DNA of 12,751 bases from Bordetella parapertussis. GTDB taxonomy: Bacteria > Cyanobacteriota > Cyanobacteriia > PCC-6307 > Cyanobiaceae. Both the position numbers and the translations under genes were made by a program. Shown here piece by piece: positions 1 through 7,281 of the stretch. Within the stretch, counting starts at the first letter, position 1; every line of letters begins with the position of its first letter. Where the stretch lies: contig CALPMR020000055.1 in assembly GCA_943324725.2 (NCBI GenBank), positions 1 to 12,751 on the forward strand. Direction: 5' to 3'. The notes beneath the pieces were generated by a model that worked only from the letters and a program-made list of their open reading frames with translations, was not told where the DNA came from and did not search any database.

Positions 1-1
1 G

Positions 2-28
2 ATGAGCAGCATGCAACACGCCGCCTGA
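2..28 (+). other. possible 3' end of an upstream reading frame
   Basis: An open frame entering from the left edge ends at TGA 26-28, twenty bases before the start of the next gene. Only eight codons are visible (M S S M Q H A A), so neither coding status nor family can be judged. It could equally be non-coding spacer. Confidence 0.2.
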
Positions 29-47
29 TTGCCGATTTCCCTTGGGC

Positions 48-734
48 ATGCCGATCGGCGGATGGAGTCAACAGCTGATCGGTTCGGCCTTGGTGCTGCT
101 CTGGCTGCTGGTGCTGGCGGCGCTTGCGTTCAGCGTGCGTTCCCGCTGGCCGGCCCAACCGGAATGGAGCCGCAAGTTGGTCCACATCGGTGCCGGCCTG
201 GTGGTGCCCCTGGCCTGGGGGCTGGGCATCCAGCGCGGCATCGCCCTCGCGGCGGCGGTCGTTGCCACCGGGCTGGCTGCGTATAATCATCGGCGCCGGC
301 TGTTGCCGGGGATTGAGGATGTGGGCCGGCACAGTTACGGCACGATTGGCTATGGCGCTTCTATCACCCTGCTGTTGCTGCTCTGGTGGCCAGGCCACCC
401 CGCCAGCGTCAGCGCCGGTGTGCTGGTGATGGCCTTCGGTGACGGCCTGGCCGGGCTGATCGGCGCTAGCGTCGCTTCGCCCAGCTGGACGGTGCTCGGT
501 CAGCGGCGGTCGCTGCTGGGCACGGTGACCATGGCGCTGGTCAGCCTGGCGGTGCTGCTGGGCCTGATGCTGACCTGCCGCGCCATCGGTCAGCCGGCGC
601 CGGACCTGGCGGCGGTGGGCGGCCTGGCCCTGGTGGCGATGCTGCTGGAGCAGATTGCCCTGCTGGGCCTGGACAATTTCACGGTGCCGATCGGCATCGC
701 CCTGCTGTGGCACCTGCTGAGCCGCAGCACCTGA
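48..734 (+). CDS. phytol/polyprenol kinase-type membrane protein (diacylglycerol/polyprenol kinase family)
   Basis: A 228-residue, very hydrophobic protein with about six to seven membrane segments, beginning with one at residues 11-30. Family marks visible in order are SRKLVHIGAG (41-50), a basic HRRR after the third segment (81-84), RHSYGTIGYG (94-103), FGDGLAGLIG (130-139), RRSLLGT (153-159) and DNFTVPIG (209-216). This arrangement is typical of the family containing plant VTE5 and cyanobacterial phytol kinase, which phosphorylate phytol released from chlorophyll with a nucleotide triphosphate for tocopherol or chlorophyll salvage. Dolichol kinases share the fold, so the substrate is inferred. 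I chose ATG 48; an in-frame TTG at 42 is the alternative, and neither has a clear Shine-Dalgarno. The gene converges on the decayed gene at 752, leaving 17 bp between the stops. Confidence 0.85.
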   Translation: MPIGGWSQQLIGSALVLLWLLVLAALAFSVRSRWPAQPEWSRKLVHIGAGLVVPLAWGLGIQRGIALAAAVVATGLAAYNHRRRLLPGIEDVGRHSYGTIGYGASITLLLLLWWPGHPASVSAGVLVMAFGDGLAGLIGASVASPSWTVLGQRRSLLGTVTMALVSLAVLLGLMLTCRAIGQPAPDLAAVGGLALVAMLLEQIALLGLDNFTVPIGIALLWHLLSRST

Positions 735-751
735 GTCGTTCGCCTCGGATC

Positions 752-1135
752 TCAGGCCTGGAGCAGGGCTTCGCAGCGCTGCTGCCAGTCCCGCTGGCTT
801 CCCAGGCCGGCCACCAGGCGCCGGTCGGGGGGCTCCTGCCGCAGGCGCAGCTGCCATTGCTGGATCAGATCGGCCCGCTCCAGCCAGACATCGAGCACGC
901 TGCGCTCGATCGTCTCTCCATCCCAGTCGCGGCCCTTGGCGGTGTCGACGGCCCAGGTGAGCAGATCATCGAGCTGAAACGGGCGGAAGCCACCAAAGAC
1001 CAGCCCAGGCTCGTTGTCACCACTGGCGGCAAGGTGCTGCTGTAGACAAAAGAGCTGCAGAGGATCAGAGAAGCCGTAGAACTAGAGAAGGTAAGTCACG
1101 CACCAGTCCACATAATCAAGAAGGGCTCTCACCTT
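752..1135 (-). pseudogene. remnant of an unrecognised conserved-looking gene, interrupted by an in-frame TAG
   Basis: Read on the minus strand, the frame ending at TGA 752-754 gives protein-like sequence of about 109 codons with segments such as DPLQLFCLQQHLAASG, GLVFGGFRPFQLDDLLTWAV and SVLDVWLERADLIQQWQ. It has no ATG. It meets a TAG at 1082-1084, and the same frame continues upstream with a plausible K-V-R-A-L-L-D-Y-V-D-W-C-V-T-Y-L-L. Amphipathic helical spacing and Trp/Leu content look like a real protein, and 752-1045 has the high GC of neighbouring genes while the part above 1045 does not. I do not recognise the family. It is most simply the 3' part of a gene that lost its 5' half and gained a nonsense codon. 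A short, wrongly sequenced or unusual-start gene is possible. Confidence 0.5.
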
Positions 1136-1525
1136 AGGCAGAATAAACAGCAACGCTGTCCATCTTGAGCATTCGTTCAAGGTCCTGCTGGCCTGGCACT
1201 TGCAGTCTGCGAGCACCACAATTACCCGTGAGCTCTGTTTTGCCCTCGCTCTCTGAAGCCATCAGGGCAATGGCGACACGATGCAGGCTCTGCTCGCGGC
1301 CTGTCTGGATGGGCCAGTCCCGGCCTGGAGGCATCGTGAATTCGTCGGCTGTTGAGGGGCCTTTTCAGAAGTCTGCAGCCGGCAATCACCCTGGGGACCA
1401 AATGGCGAGCAGCGCCTGATTGCGGGCTTCAACGTGATCGATTCGGCTCAGCGGGGTGAGCGGATGGGCTTCCATCGGCACGCAGGCTCCGGCCACACCC
1501 GATCGCCTGTCTGGTCCGGCGAGCT
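1136..1525. other. poorly coding spacer between remnant gene and GS-like gene
   Basis: No convincing gene is visible in these 390 bases. A 66-codon minus-strand frame (1134-1334, ATG to TAA) and an 84-codon plus-strand frame (1165-1419) overlap each other and show no family motif. The minus frame could be further debris of the decayed gene next to it, in another phase, but I cannot support that. No T-rich terminator hairpin was seen for the minus-strand GS-like gene ending at 1526. Confidence 0.4.
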
Positions 1526-2878
1526 TCAACCCAGGCCTCCCACCAGCGGCCACCAGCAGCTGGCCGCCACCTGCTGCTCCGGGGTGAGCTGGGCGCAGCG
1601 ACGCACCTCGGCCGCCTGGCTCTCGAGCAGGGAGTCGTGCAGGGCTTCCCCCATCCCCTGGCGCAGCAGGGCACTGACCGCGAAGGCCGCCGAAGCCTGC
1701 TCCAGGCTGCCTGGCAGGCGCAACACCTGACCCGCCGGCAGGGCGGCCGGATCACCGCTCAGGGGGGGTGGCAGGTTCCGCTGTCCCGCCAGGCCCTGCC
1801 GCAGCAGCAGCTGCACCGCCCCCAGTAGCAGATAGGGATTGGCCCCCAGATCGCTCACCTTCAGTTCCAGATGGGCCGCGGCGCCATCGGCAGCGCTGGG
1901 GATCAGCCGCAGGGCCGCCTCGCGGTTCTCCACACCCCACACCTGGAACGGAGCCGACCAGGAGCTTGGCCCCAGCCGCAGATAGGAGACCCCCAAAGGA
2001 CAGGCGAGGGCCATCAGGGCCGGCAGCTCCTCCAGCAGGGTCGCCAGCAGCTGCTGCCCCACCTCGGTGAGCCCGGCGACACCCTCGCCGCCCTGCAGCA
2101 GGGGCTGGCCATCGCGCTGAACACTGAAGTGCAGATGGCCCCCATTCCCCACCCGCTCCAGACTGGGTTTGGGGCTGAAACTGCAGCGCCAGCCGAACTG
2201 CCTGCTGACGTGCTGAATGACCAGACGGGCCCGCACCAGCCGGTCCGCCGCCTCCAGCGCGGTCCCCGGAGCCAGGGACAGCTCAAACTGGGAGGCCCCG
2301 TATTCGGGGTGGAACTGCAGCCAGGGCAGCCCCGCCGCCTCGATCGCCTCCAGCAGCGCCGTGGCGTAGTCGAACCCCTCCACCAGCCGGTCGGCACCGT
2401 ACGGACCTCCCGGCATCGCCGGCCGTGGCGCCGCCCCCGGCTCGGCCTCAGCCACCAGCCACTCCAGCTCGAAACCCGCCTGCAGCGTCAGTCCGGCCGC
2501 CTCGAGCTCCTGCTGCTGGCGGCGGCAGAAGTGGCGCTGGTCGGCGGCGTAGGGCTCACCGTTGCGCTGCCAGCGCTCCCCCGGCGCCCAGGCCCAGCCG
2601 CGGGCCGGCGCCAGCGGGGCCAGGGCCGCCAGATCGGCCTTCAAGCGCAGGTCGCCATCGGGCACGGCCAGCCTGTGGGCCGGATCGATGCTGCCGTCAG
2701 CGCCGAAAGCATCCGCCACCGGCGAGAAGCCCACGCCCGTCCGCACCGCCTGCTCCAGATGGGCCAGGGGCACCACCTTCACCAGGGGCGCCCCGGCATG
2801 GTTCACCCAGGTGATCGCCAGCCAGCGCAGCCCCTGATCCGCCAGGGAGCTGGCGAGGGCGGCAGGGGAGAGGGTCAT
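1526..2878 (-). CDS. glutamine synthetase-fold protein (GlnA superfamily gamma-glutamyl ligase, substrate unknown)
   Basis: A 450-residue protein with the beta-Grasp N-domain (about 15-100) and catalytic C-domain of the glutamine synthetase superfamily. Visible active-site motifs are GFELEW (135-140), HPEYGASQFEL (190-200, metal-binding glutamates), GNGGHLHFS (244-252, with the conserved His), SYLRLGP (298-304), ENREAALRL (317-325) and ELKVSDLGANPYL (338-350). In canonical enzymes the last motif reads E-x-R, with the Arg contacting glutamate; here it is E-L-K. The adenylylation-loop Tyr context of GSI is not apparent. The family ligates glutamate to ammonia or amines using ATP (GlnT/PuuA types act on other amines), so the product here is unknown. 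ATG 2878 begins 3 nt after the DAHP synthase stop, implying co-transcription and possibly translational coupling. Confidence 0.85.
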   Translation of the reverse strand: MTLSPAALASSLADQGLRWLAITWVNHAGAPLVKVVPLAHLEQAVRTGVGFSPVADAFGADGSIDPAHRLAVPDGDLRLKADLAALAPLAPARGWAWAPGERWQRNGEPYAADQRHFCRRQQQELEAAGLTLQAGFELEWLVAEAEPGAAPRPAMPGGPYGADRLVEGFDYATALLEAIEAAGLPWLQFHPEYGASQFELSLAPGTALEAADRLVRARLVIQHVSRQFGWRCSFSPKPSLERVGNGGHLHFSVQRDGQPLLQGGEGVAGLTEVGQQLLATLLEELPALMALACPLGVSYLRLGPSSWSAPFQVWGVENREAALRLIPSAADGAAAHLELKVSDLGANPYLLLGAVQLLLRQGLAGQRNLPPPLSGDPAALPAGQVLRLPGSLEQASAAFAVSALLRQGMGEALHDSLLESQAAEVRRCAQLTPEQQVAASCWWPLVGGLG

Positions 2879-2881
2879 GGC

Positions 2882-3970
2882 TCAGGCCACCGCCAGCCGG
2901 GCCTCTCTCAGCTGCCGCACGGCGCCGGCCAGGTGCTCCAGCAACTCCAGCGTCGTGGCCAGATCGATGCAGGCGTCAGTGATGCTCTGGCCGTAGGTGA
3001 GGGCACTGGCATCCAGCTGGGAAAGATCACTGGGGATCTTCTGACTGCCCTCCACCAGGTGGCTCTCGATCATCACGCCCATCACGTGGAGCGAACCACC
3101 GCTGACCTGACCAGCCACTTCCCTGAGCACCTCGCCCTGACGGCGGTAGTCCTTGTTGGAGTTGCCGTGGCTGCAATCCACCATCAGCCGGGCCGGCAGA
3201 CCCTCGGCCGCCAGCTGGGCCGCCGCCGCCGCCACCGCCTCGCTCTCGAAGTTGGGCCCGGCTTTGCCACCGCGCAGCACCAGATGACCATCGGGATTGC
3301 CGGTGGTGGTGACGATGGCGGCCTGGCCGTCCTTGTTGATGCCGAGGAAATGGTGCGACAGGGCCGCCGCCTCCATGGCGTTGATGGCGGTGATGGTGCT
3401 GCCATCGGTGCCGTTCTTGAAGCCGATCGGCATCGACAGCCCCGAAGCCATCTCCCGGTGCGTCTGACTTTCGGTGGTGCGGGCGCCGATGGCGGTCCAG
3501 CTGATCAGATCGGCGATGTACTGGGGCACCACCGGATCGAGCAGCTCGGTGGCCGCCGGCAGGCCCAGTTCCGCCAGGTGCAGCAACAGCCCCCGGGCCC
3601 GTCGCAGACCGGTGTTGATGTCATAGCTGCCATCGAGATGGGGATCGTTGATCAGACCCTTCCAACCGACGGTGGTGCGCGGTTTTTCGAAATACACCCG
3701 CATCACCACCTCAAGATCATCCCGATGGCGGCGCTGGGCCTCGGCGATGATCGCCGCGTACTCCCTGGCGGCCGCCACGTCGTGGACCGAACAGGGCCCG
3801 ACGATCACCAGCAACCGGTGATCGCCGGCATGCAGAATCGCCTTGATCCGTTCCCTGGCCAGCTGCACGGTGCGGGCAGCCTGCTCACTGATCGGCAGCT
3901 CGGCGTGCAGAACCGCCGGCGGCACCAGGGGCCGGGTTTCGACGATGTGGAGATCGGAAGTGGGGATCAT
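2882..3970 (-). CDS. aroG: 3-deoxy-7-phosphoheptulonate synthase (DAHP synthase, class I, AroF/G/H type)
   Basis: A 362-residue cytosolic enzyme condensing phosphoenolpyruvate with erythrose 4-phosphate, the first committed step of the shikimate pathway. Family motifs are IVGPCSVHD (metal-ligand Cys60), KPRTTVGWKGL (97-106), GSYDINTGLRRAR (114-126), GARTTESQTHRE (162-173), CSHGNSNKD (266-274, His268), MIESHLVEGSQ (300-310, Glu302) and SITDACI (329-335, Asp332). These correspond to the Cys, His, Glu and Asp metal ligands of E. coli AroG. Length matches the roughly 350-residue family. The frame stays open upstream to 4120, but that extension is Cys/Arg/Gly-rich and unlike the family, so ATG 3970 is the natural start; an AGGA lies just 2 nt before it. 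Whether it is feedback-inhibited, and by which amino acid, cannot be read with confidence. It is first in a two-gene unit with the GS-like ligase. Confidence 0.93.
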   Translation of the reverse strand: MIPTSDLHIVETRPLVPPAVLHAELPISEQAARTVQLARERIKAILHAGDHRLLVIVGPCSVHDVAAAREYAAIIAEAQRRHRDDLEVVMRVYFEKPRTTVGWKGLINDPHLDGSYDINTGLRRARGLLLHLAELGLPAATELLDPVVPQYIADLISWTAIGARTTESQTHREMASGLSMPIGFKNGTDGSTITAINAMEAAALSHHFLGINKDGQAAIVTTTGNPDGHLVLRGGKAGPNFESEAVAAAAAQLAAEGLPARLMVDCSHGNSNKDYRRQGEVLREVAGQVSGGSLHVMGVMIESHLVEGSQKIPSDLSQLDASALTYGQSITDACIDLATTLELLEHLAGAVRQLREARLAVA

Positions 3971-4310
3971 GATCCTGAGACGCCCAGGCGAGCCGAGAAT
4001 CCACAGTAAAGGCACCGCGGCGGCGCCATATCCGGGCGCGGAGCAGCAGCGCCCGCTCCAGTCAAGCAGCCGCATGGCCGCAGCGTGCCGGCACGATCCT
4101 CCCCGCTCGCAGCTGCACAAGCGCCATGGGCAGGCGGGTGCGGGGCACCGGGGACATCGCCGCAGTCACAGCGAAGCACATCGCCACAATCCAGATTTCT
4201 GATGCAGCGCCATCCTTGACAGCGCTGGCCGAAAAAATTCCCATTAAAAAAGTAGCCCCATATCACGACACTCAGTTCTCCTGAGCTCAATTGAGGCGAT
4301 GTGTGGCCGG
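3971..4310. promoter_or_regulatory. intergenic region upstream of aroG, presumed to hold its promoter
   Basis: These 340 bases lie between a minus-strand methyltransferase and minus-strand aroG. The part next to aroG is GC-rich; the far part (about 4190-4310) is AT-richer, with A runs at 4232-4237 and 4246-4251. I found no leader peptide rich in aromatic codons, no attenuator-like competing hairpins and no convincing sigma-70 boxes on the minus strand. A 5-bp inverted repeat (CTCAG-TTCTC-CTGAG, 4271-4285) lies 26 nt downstream of the methyltransferase stop but is not followed directly by a T run on that strand. The aroG promoter is placed here only because this is the only available gap. Confidence 0.35.
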
Positions 4311-5204
4311 CTAAAACTCTAGACTGGGGACGACATATCTTACGTCCGGTTCTTCAGGCGCGGCACTGGCTAAGCGGTTCGCCTCAATCACATGAAAGAA
4401 CGTCGGCTTGCGAATCGCATGCAAAACAACCCCGTAAGCACGACCAAGCCAGCGCAGGCGTGCCGAAGCGGTGAGATCTTCGAGACGAAACCACGCATCG
4501 AGCACGGATTGCGTGGGCTCCCTATTCCGCAAAAATTTTGGGATCGCGTGATAGTACAAGATATTTGGAATGCAGATTGGCGGAAAAAGGTAGCCCTCTC
4601 GGTGCAAGCCAAGAGCTGGAATCCCGCGGACTATCGAGAGATACTCCTGTGCGGTTCGGTGAATGAAAGGTGGCTCCTGATCATCACCGGGCCGTTCGAT
4701 GCGCTGCCGGACAGCACAGTTGTTTCGGATGTAGAGCTTTCCCCCCACGGCGAGGCTATCGGCGCAGAAGCCCAGCACCGACTCTGCGTCGCCGTCGTCA
4801 AGGCAGTTGAGCACGCCGGAAACGATGACAAGGTCGAAGTCGCCAAGATCGAAAGAAGTGTCGAGTGCCCGTCTCTGGAAACTGACATTTGAGAGGCCTG
4901 CTTTGAGCGCGGCGGAGCGTGCGCGATCCAGCAGGCTTTCAGCGATGTCAATCCCAATGAGTTCACTGCAGCGTGACGCGATCTCGAGAGCAACCCTGCC
5001 GGCGCCGCAGCCGACGTCGAGCACGCGAGGCCGCTTGTCGCCGACGATCGAGAGAAGAAGTTTTCGCTCCTGCGAGTGGATGTATGCAACGTAGCGCCCG
5101 TGCTCGGCCATGAGGGTGACCTCATGGCCGGTGAGATCCGTCCTGGCACCACGTCGTTGCCAATAGGAGACGTTCGCGGCGGTGCAACTCTGAATCTGTT
5201 TCAT
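4311..5204 (-). CDS. class I SAM-dependent methyltransferase
   Basis: A 297-residue protein with a Rossmann methyltransferase core. The N-terminal YWQRRG (14-19) is typical of small-molecule methyltransferases. Motif I is VLDVGCGAGR (61-70), the acidic SAM-ribose contact is GIDIAES (84-90), and motif IV/V appears as FDLVIVSGVLNCLDD (123-137), followed by GGKLYIRNN (154-162). The C-terminal third (about 185-297) carries no recognised motif and probably forms substrate contacts. The substrate is unknown. Codon use and GC (about 50% on sample lines) differ clearly from aroG and acnB, suggesting transfer. It is divergent from the small-protein/HTTM pair across a 226-bp gap, so the three may form one functional group. 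ATG 5204 fits the start of the fold; no strong Shine-Dalgarno is seen. Confidence 0.85.
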   Translation of the reverse strand: MKQIQSCTAANVSYWQRRGARTDLTGHEVTLMAEHGRYVAYIHSQERKLLLSIVGDKRPRVLDVGCGAGRVALEIASRCSELIGIDIAESLLDRARSAALKAGLSNVSFQRRALDTSFDLGDFDLVIVSGVLNCLDDGDAESVLGFCADSLAVGGKLYIRNNCAVRQRIERPGDDQEPPFIHRTAQEYLSIVRGIPALGLHREGYLFPPICIPNILYYHAIPKFLRNREPTQSVLDAWFRLEDLTASARLRWLGRAYGVVLHAIRKPTFFHVIEANRLASAAPEEPDVRYVVPSLEF

Positions 5205-5360
5205 ATGGCAGACTCGCCTATGAGATCATGCTGCGTGGGAAGTAGAGCGGTCCAGAAAATCATGGAAGACAGTTTTCACCCCCCATGAGCCCGAGCACCA
5301 TAAGACAGCTTAAACGTAACCTGGATTTGCCGAATCACTCCATCCCCGAGCCGACATTGC

Positions 5361-5378
5361 TGTCCGATTCCACGGACA
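5361..5378. repeat. perfect 6-bp inverted repeat in the divergent promoter region
   Basis: TGTCCG-ATTCCA-CGGACA, a perfect 6-bp stem with a 6-nt loop, lies 53 bp upstream of the ATG at 5431 and 157 bp upstream of the methyltransferase start. Its dyad symmetry and place between two divergent genes would suit a regulator site, but it could be chance in 226 bp. Confidence 0.3.
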
Positions 5379-5430
5379 CGAGCGGCTGGCATTGACAACC
5401 AAGACGCTTGCGTGCCAAGGTAACTGTGCC

Positions 5431-5901
5431 ATGTTTAGAGTCATGGAGGAAGGGATTGTCCTGCCACCGCCATCCCGACTGGCTCTGACGAGTGCTGTAA
5501 CATTTGGCGTCTGCAATCTTTTGCTACCGATCGCTTTCGGAGACCTCTATCCGTTCACGATCACGCCCATGTTTCGCGACAGCCCCAAGCTGTACACCAA
5601 GTACCAGGTTCTGGATCCGAAGGGCTTACAACTACCACTTCGCGACTTCGAACTTCAGAGGAACTATGACGGGAATCCCCTTGGGCTAGGGGCTGGCGTA
5701 CGCACGCCCCCCTCACTTGACGAGTTCGGCACTGCTCCCGACACAACAGTCGTGAAGGCCCATATCTCCAACATTCTCCGCGAACGCTTTTCCGGGCTTC
5801 AATACGTCGATGTTGTGCAGACCGTGATCGGCCCCCTCGACGCACAGAAGGTCGGCGTCACCAGAGAGGCACGCTTTCGGGTGCATTCCAATGGAAGCTG
5901 A
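5431..5901 (+). CDS. small membrane-anchored protein with YPFTITPMF motif, partner of the HTTM-like protein
   Basis: A 156-residue protein of no named function. Residues 17-38 form one hydrophobic segment, immediately followed by GDLYPFTITPMFRD (37-50). The remainder (about 51-156) is polar and soluble-looking, ending in a basic strand EARFRVHS. This suggests a single membrane anchor with a small domain on one face. A YPF-x-x-x-PMF segment of this sort is something I associate, from memory only, with small proteins encoded beside HTTM-family genes. ATG 5431 is chosen; a TTG at 5392 (13 codons earlier) and ATG 5443 are alternatives. AAGG lies about 10 nt before ATG 5431. The stop overlaps the next gene by 11 nt, so the two are almost certainly co-expressed. 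GC is about 52%, unlike the housekeeping genes. Confidence 0.7.
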   Translation: MFRVMEEGIVLPPPSRLALTSAVTFGVCNLLLPIAFGDLYPFTITPMFRDSPKLYTKYQVLDPKGLQLPLRDFELQRNYDGNPLGLGAGVRTPPSLDEFGTAPDTTVVKAHISNILRERFSGLQYVDVVQTVIGPLDAQKVGVTREARFRVHSNGS

Positions 5902-6895
5902 ACTCCGCCGAAAACTCAGCTCCGCTACCAAGCCTCATGTCGGGCAATTCGTTGTTTGGGGGATTCTCCTTCACGCGATCGTCTTCCTGCCCGTCCATTT
6001 ACCCCTATCGGCAGGGCCGCGAAACAGTCCGGCGACGGTTCTCTCGCTTCTCCCCGAGGTGATCCTTACGGCACCGCCTGTATTCCATTTTTTTCGCTGG
6101 CTCCTCGTAGCAGCAGGCATCCTGTGGGCCCTCCAGCTGCTGGTTCCGCTGTCGTCCTGGGTGAGCGTGATTGCTTATACGATAACGGTGGCACTCGTCT
6201 TCGAGAATTCCACCCAGATCGACCATACCAAGAACCTCGCCAACCTGGTCCTCTTCGTCCACGCCATGTGGTATCACTTCCATGCGAGCGATATTCGCAC
6301 GGCACTGAACCGCAATGCATTCTGGACCAGCAGAGTCTACCCGAGATGGATTCACTCCCTGAGCATCTCCTGCATCGCGATCTACCATTCGAATGCGGCT
6401 CTCTCCAAACTTCTGCAGAGTGGAATCGAATGGACCAACGGTCTGTCATTGCAGCTTTGGGTGCACCTCATGGGACGAGAGCACTCCCTGATCAACACAT
6501 TAATTCTCTCCAGTCGCACGACCGCAGCCCTGATGCAATGGGCTACATTATTGGTGGAAGCATCGTCACTCGTAGCGGTCTTTTGCCCACGACTGCGAGT
6601 TCCGATCGGGGTTGCACTGCTGGGCCTTTACGTCGGCATTGCCGACTCCTTCGGCTTCTGCTTCGCACTCAATGGTTTCCTCATTGCGGCATTCTTCTTT
6701 CCGTGGGCTGGAATCATCGACCGGTTATGCAACACTGCGGAATCCATTCTCATGGTTACGATCGTCGTTCGCCGCGGCAGTCGGCTTGAAAGGATGCTTC
6801 GTGTTGCCATGCCCCGCCTGGATGTGCTCGGGGTGACCAGACTGTCCAGCCAGTCAACGCTGGAAAACCAGCCGAGCGCGATTTCCAGCGGCTGA
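5891..6895 (+). CDS. HTTM-like multi-pass membrane protein (vitamin K-dependent gamma-carboxylase-like)
   Basis: A 334-residue polytopic membrane protein with hydrophobic stretches near residues 19-39, 66-87, 91-105, 115-130, 155-170, 212-231, 236-253, 256-272 and a weaker one at 284-294. Features resembling the HTTM (horizontally transferred transmembrane) domain are an H/W-rich helix pair FVHAMWYHFH (122-131), YHSNAALSKL (165-174) followed by WTNGLSLQLW (181-190), a membrane glutamate in LLVEAS (220-225), and a last helix FALNGFLIAAFFFPW (258-272). Eukaryotic gamma-glutamyl carboxylase uses a catalytic Lys in the corresponding domain; K173 is the visible candidate, but equivalence is unproven. 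The reaction and substrate are unknown; bacterial members occur in diverse biosynthetic contexts. ATG 5891 lies within the preceding gene (11-nt overlap), indicating translational coupling. The assignment to HTTM rests on pattern, not on a search. Confidence 0.65.
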   Translation: MEAELRRKLSSATKPHVGQFVVWGILLHAIVFLPVHLPLSAGPRNSPATVLSLLPEVILTAPPVFHFFRWLLVAAGILWALQLLVPLSSWVSVIAYTITVALVFENSTQIDHTKNLANLVLFVHAMWYHFHASDIRTALNRNAFWTSRVYPRWIHSLSISCIAIYHSNAALSKLLQSGIEWTNGLSLQLWVHLMGREHSLINTLILSSRTTAALMQWATLLVEASSLVAVFCPRLRVPIGVALLGLYVGIADSFGFCFALNGFLIAAFFFPWAGIIDRLCNTAESILMVTIVVRRGSRLERMLRVAMPRLDVLGVTRLSSQSTLENQPSAISSG

Positions 6896-7281
6896 GTGGG
6901 TCCAAACCAGCCCAAGACGTGGGGCCTTACTGCCTTGAACGGCTTCCTTCATGTGTTGATGCGGTAGGCGAATCGCACACAACAGTGCACTCTCTCGGCT
7001 CGGTTCTCCTCCGAGAACTTCTGTGCGCGGGGCCGGCACAGGCCGCTCCGAGCTGAACGAAGCAACTCACCCCATGTGAGCAGCCGATTAGATCTCTGAA
7101 ATGTCACAATCACAATTTCGCCGGAGTGAAATCAGCGGCCTGAGACTGATTGCAGTACAGACGATTTCGGCGGATCCCGCCAGGATCCATTCACTGCCAG
7201 CTCAGCTCGCGGTTCCTGGCTGACCACCCTTTAGGACAAAAAAACACAATTTCTGTGCGGTCATCTAGGCGCAACAGGCTC
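6896..7281. other. convergent intergenic region between HTTM-like gene and second methyltransferase
   Basis: These 386 bases hold no convincing gene. Visible structure: a perfect 6-bp hairpin GGTTCTC/GAGAAC (7003-7018, loop CTCC) about 110 nt beyond the HTTM stop but without a T run; an inverted repeat AATCAG...CTGATT (7130-7135 and 7146-7151, 10-nt spacer); and a likely terminator for the minus-strand methyltransferase at 7238-7257, listed separately. No tRNA-like cloverleaf was seen. Confidence 0.5.
7238..7257 (-). terminator. probable Rho-independent terminator of the second methyltransferase
   Basis: On the minus strand a short stem CACA-GAAAT-TGTG (7245-7257) is followed directly by seven T (7238-7244), 25 nt after the methyltransferase stop. 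The stem is only 4 bp, so termination strength is doubtful, but the position and T tract fit. A further dyad CTAGG...CCTAG (7265-7285) overlaps the stop codon. Confidence 0.45.

Noticed and set aside
1871..4009. A 712-codon plus-strand open frame
   Set aside because: It is exactly antisense to the GS-like gene and aroG, rich in Gln/Arg/Gly/His with no family motif. GC-rich codon bias on the real strand keeps this frame open.
3971..4120. N-terminal extension of DAHP synthase to 4120
   Set aside because: The extra 50 residues are Cys/Arg/Gly-rich and unlike the family; the enzyme's normal N-terminus fits ATG 3970.
4216..4244. TTGACA on the plus strand with AT-rich sequence downstream
   Set aside because: No good -10 at the right spacing and no plus-strand gene follows until 5431; likely chance.
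4062..4244. Possible 60-codon leader peptide upstream of aroG
   Set aside because: No run of Phe, Tyr or Trp codons and no paired attenuator hairpins; protein character is poor.
4392..4892. A 166-codon plus-strand frame
   Set aside because: Antisense to the well-supported methyltransferase; no motifs of its own.
5956..6789. A 277-codon plus-strand frame
   Set aside because: It overlaps the HTTM-like gene in another frame; it has no hydrophobic pattern or motif, while the HTTM frame has consistent membrane segments.
7003..7018. Hairpin as terminator of the HTTM-like gene
   Set aside because: A perfect 6-bp stem, but no T run follows and it lies about 110 nt beyond the stop.
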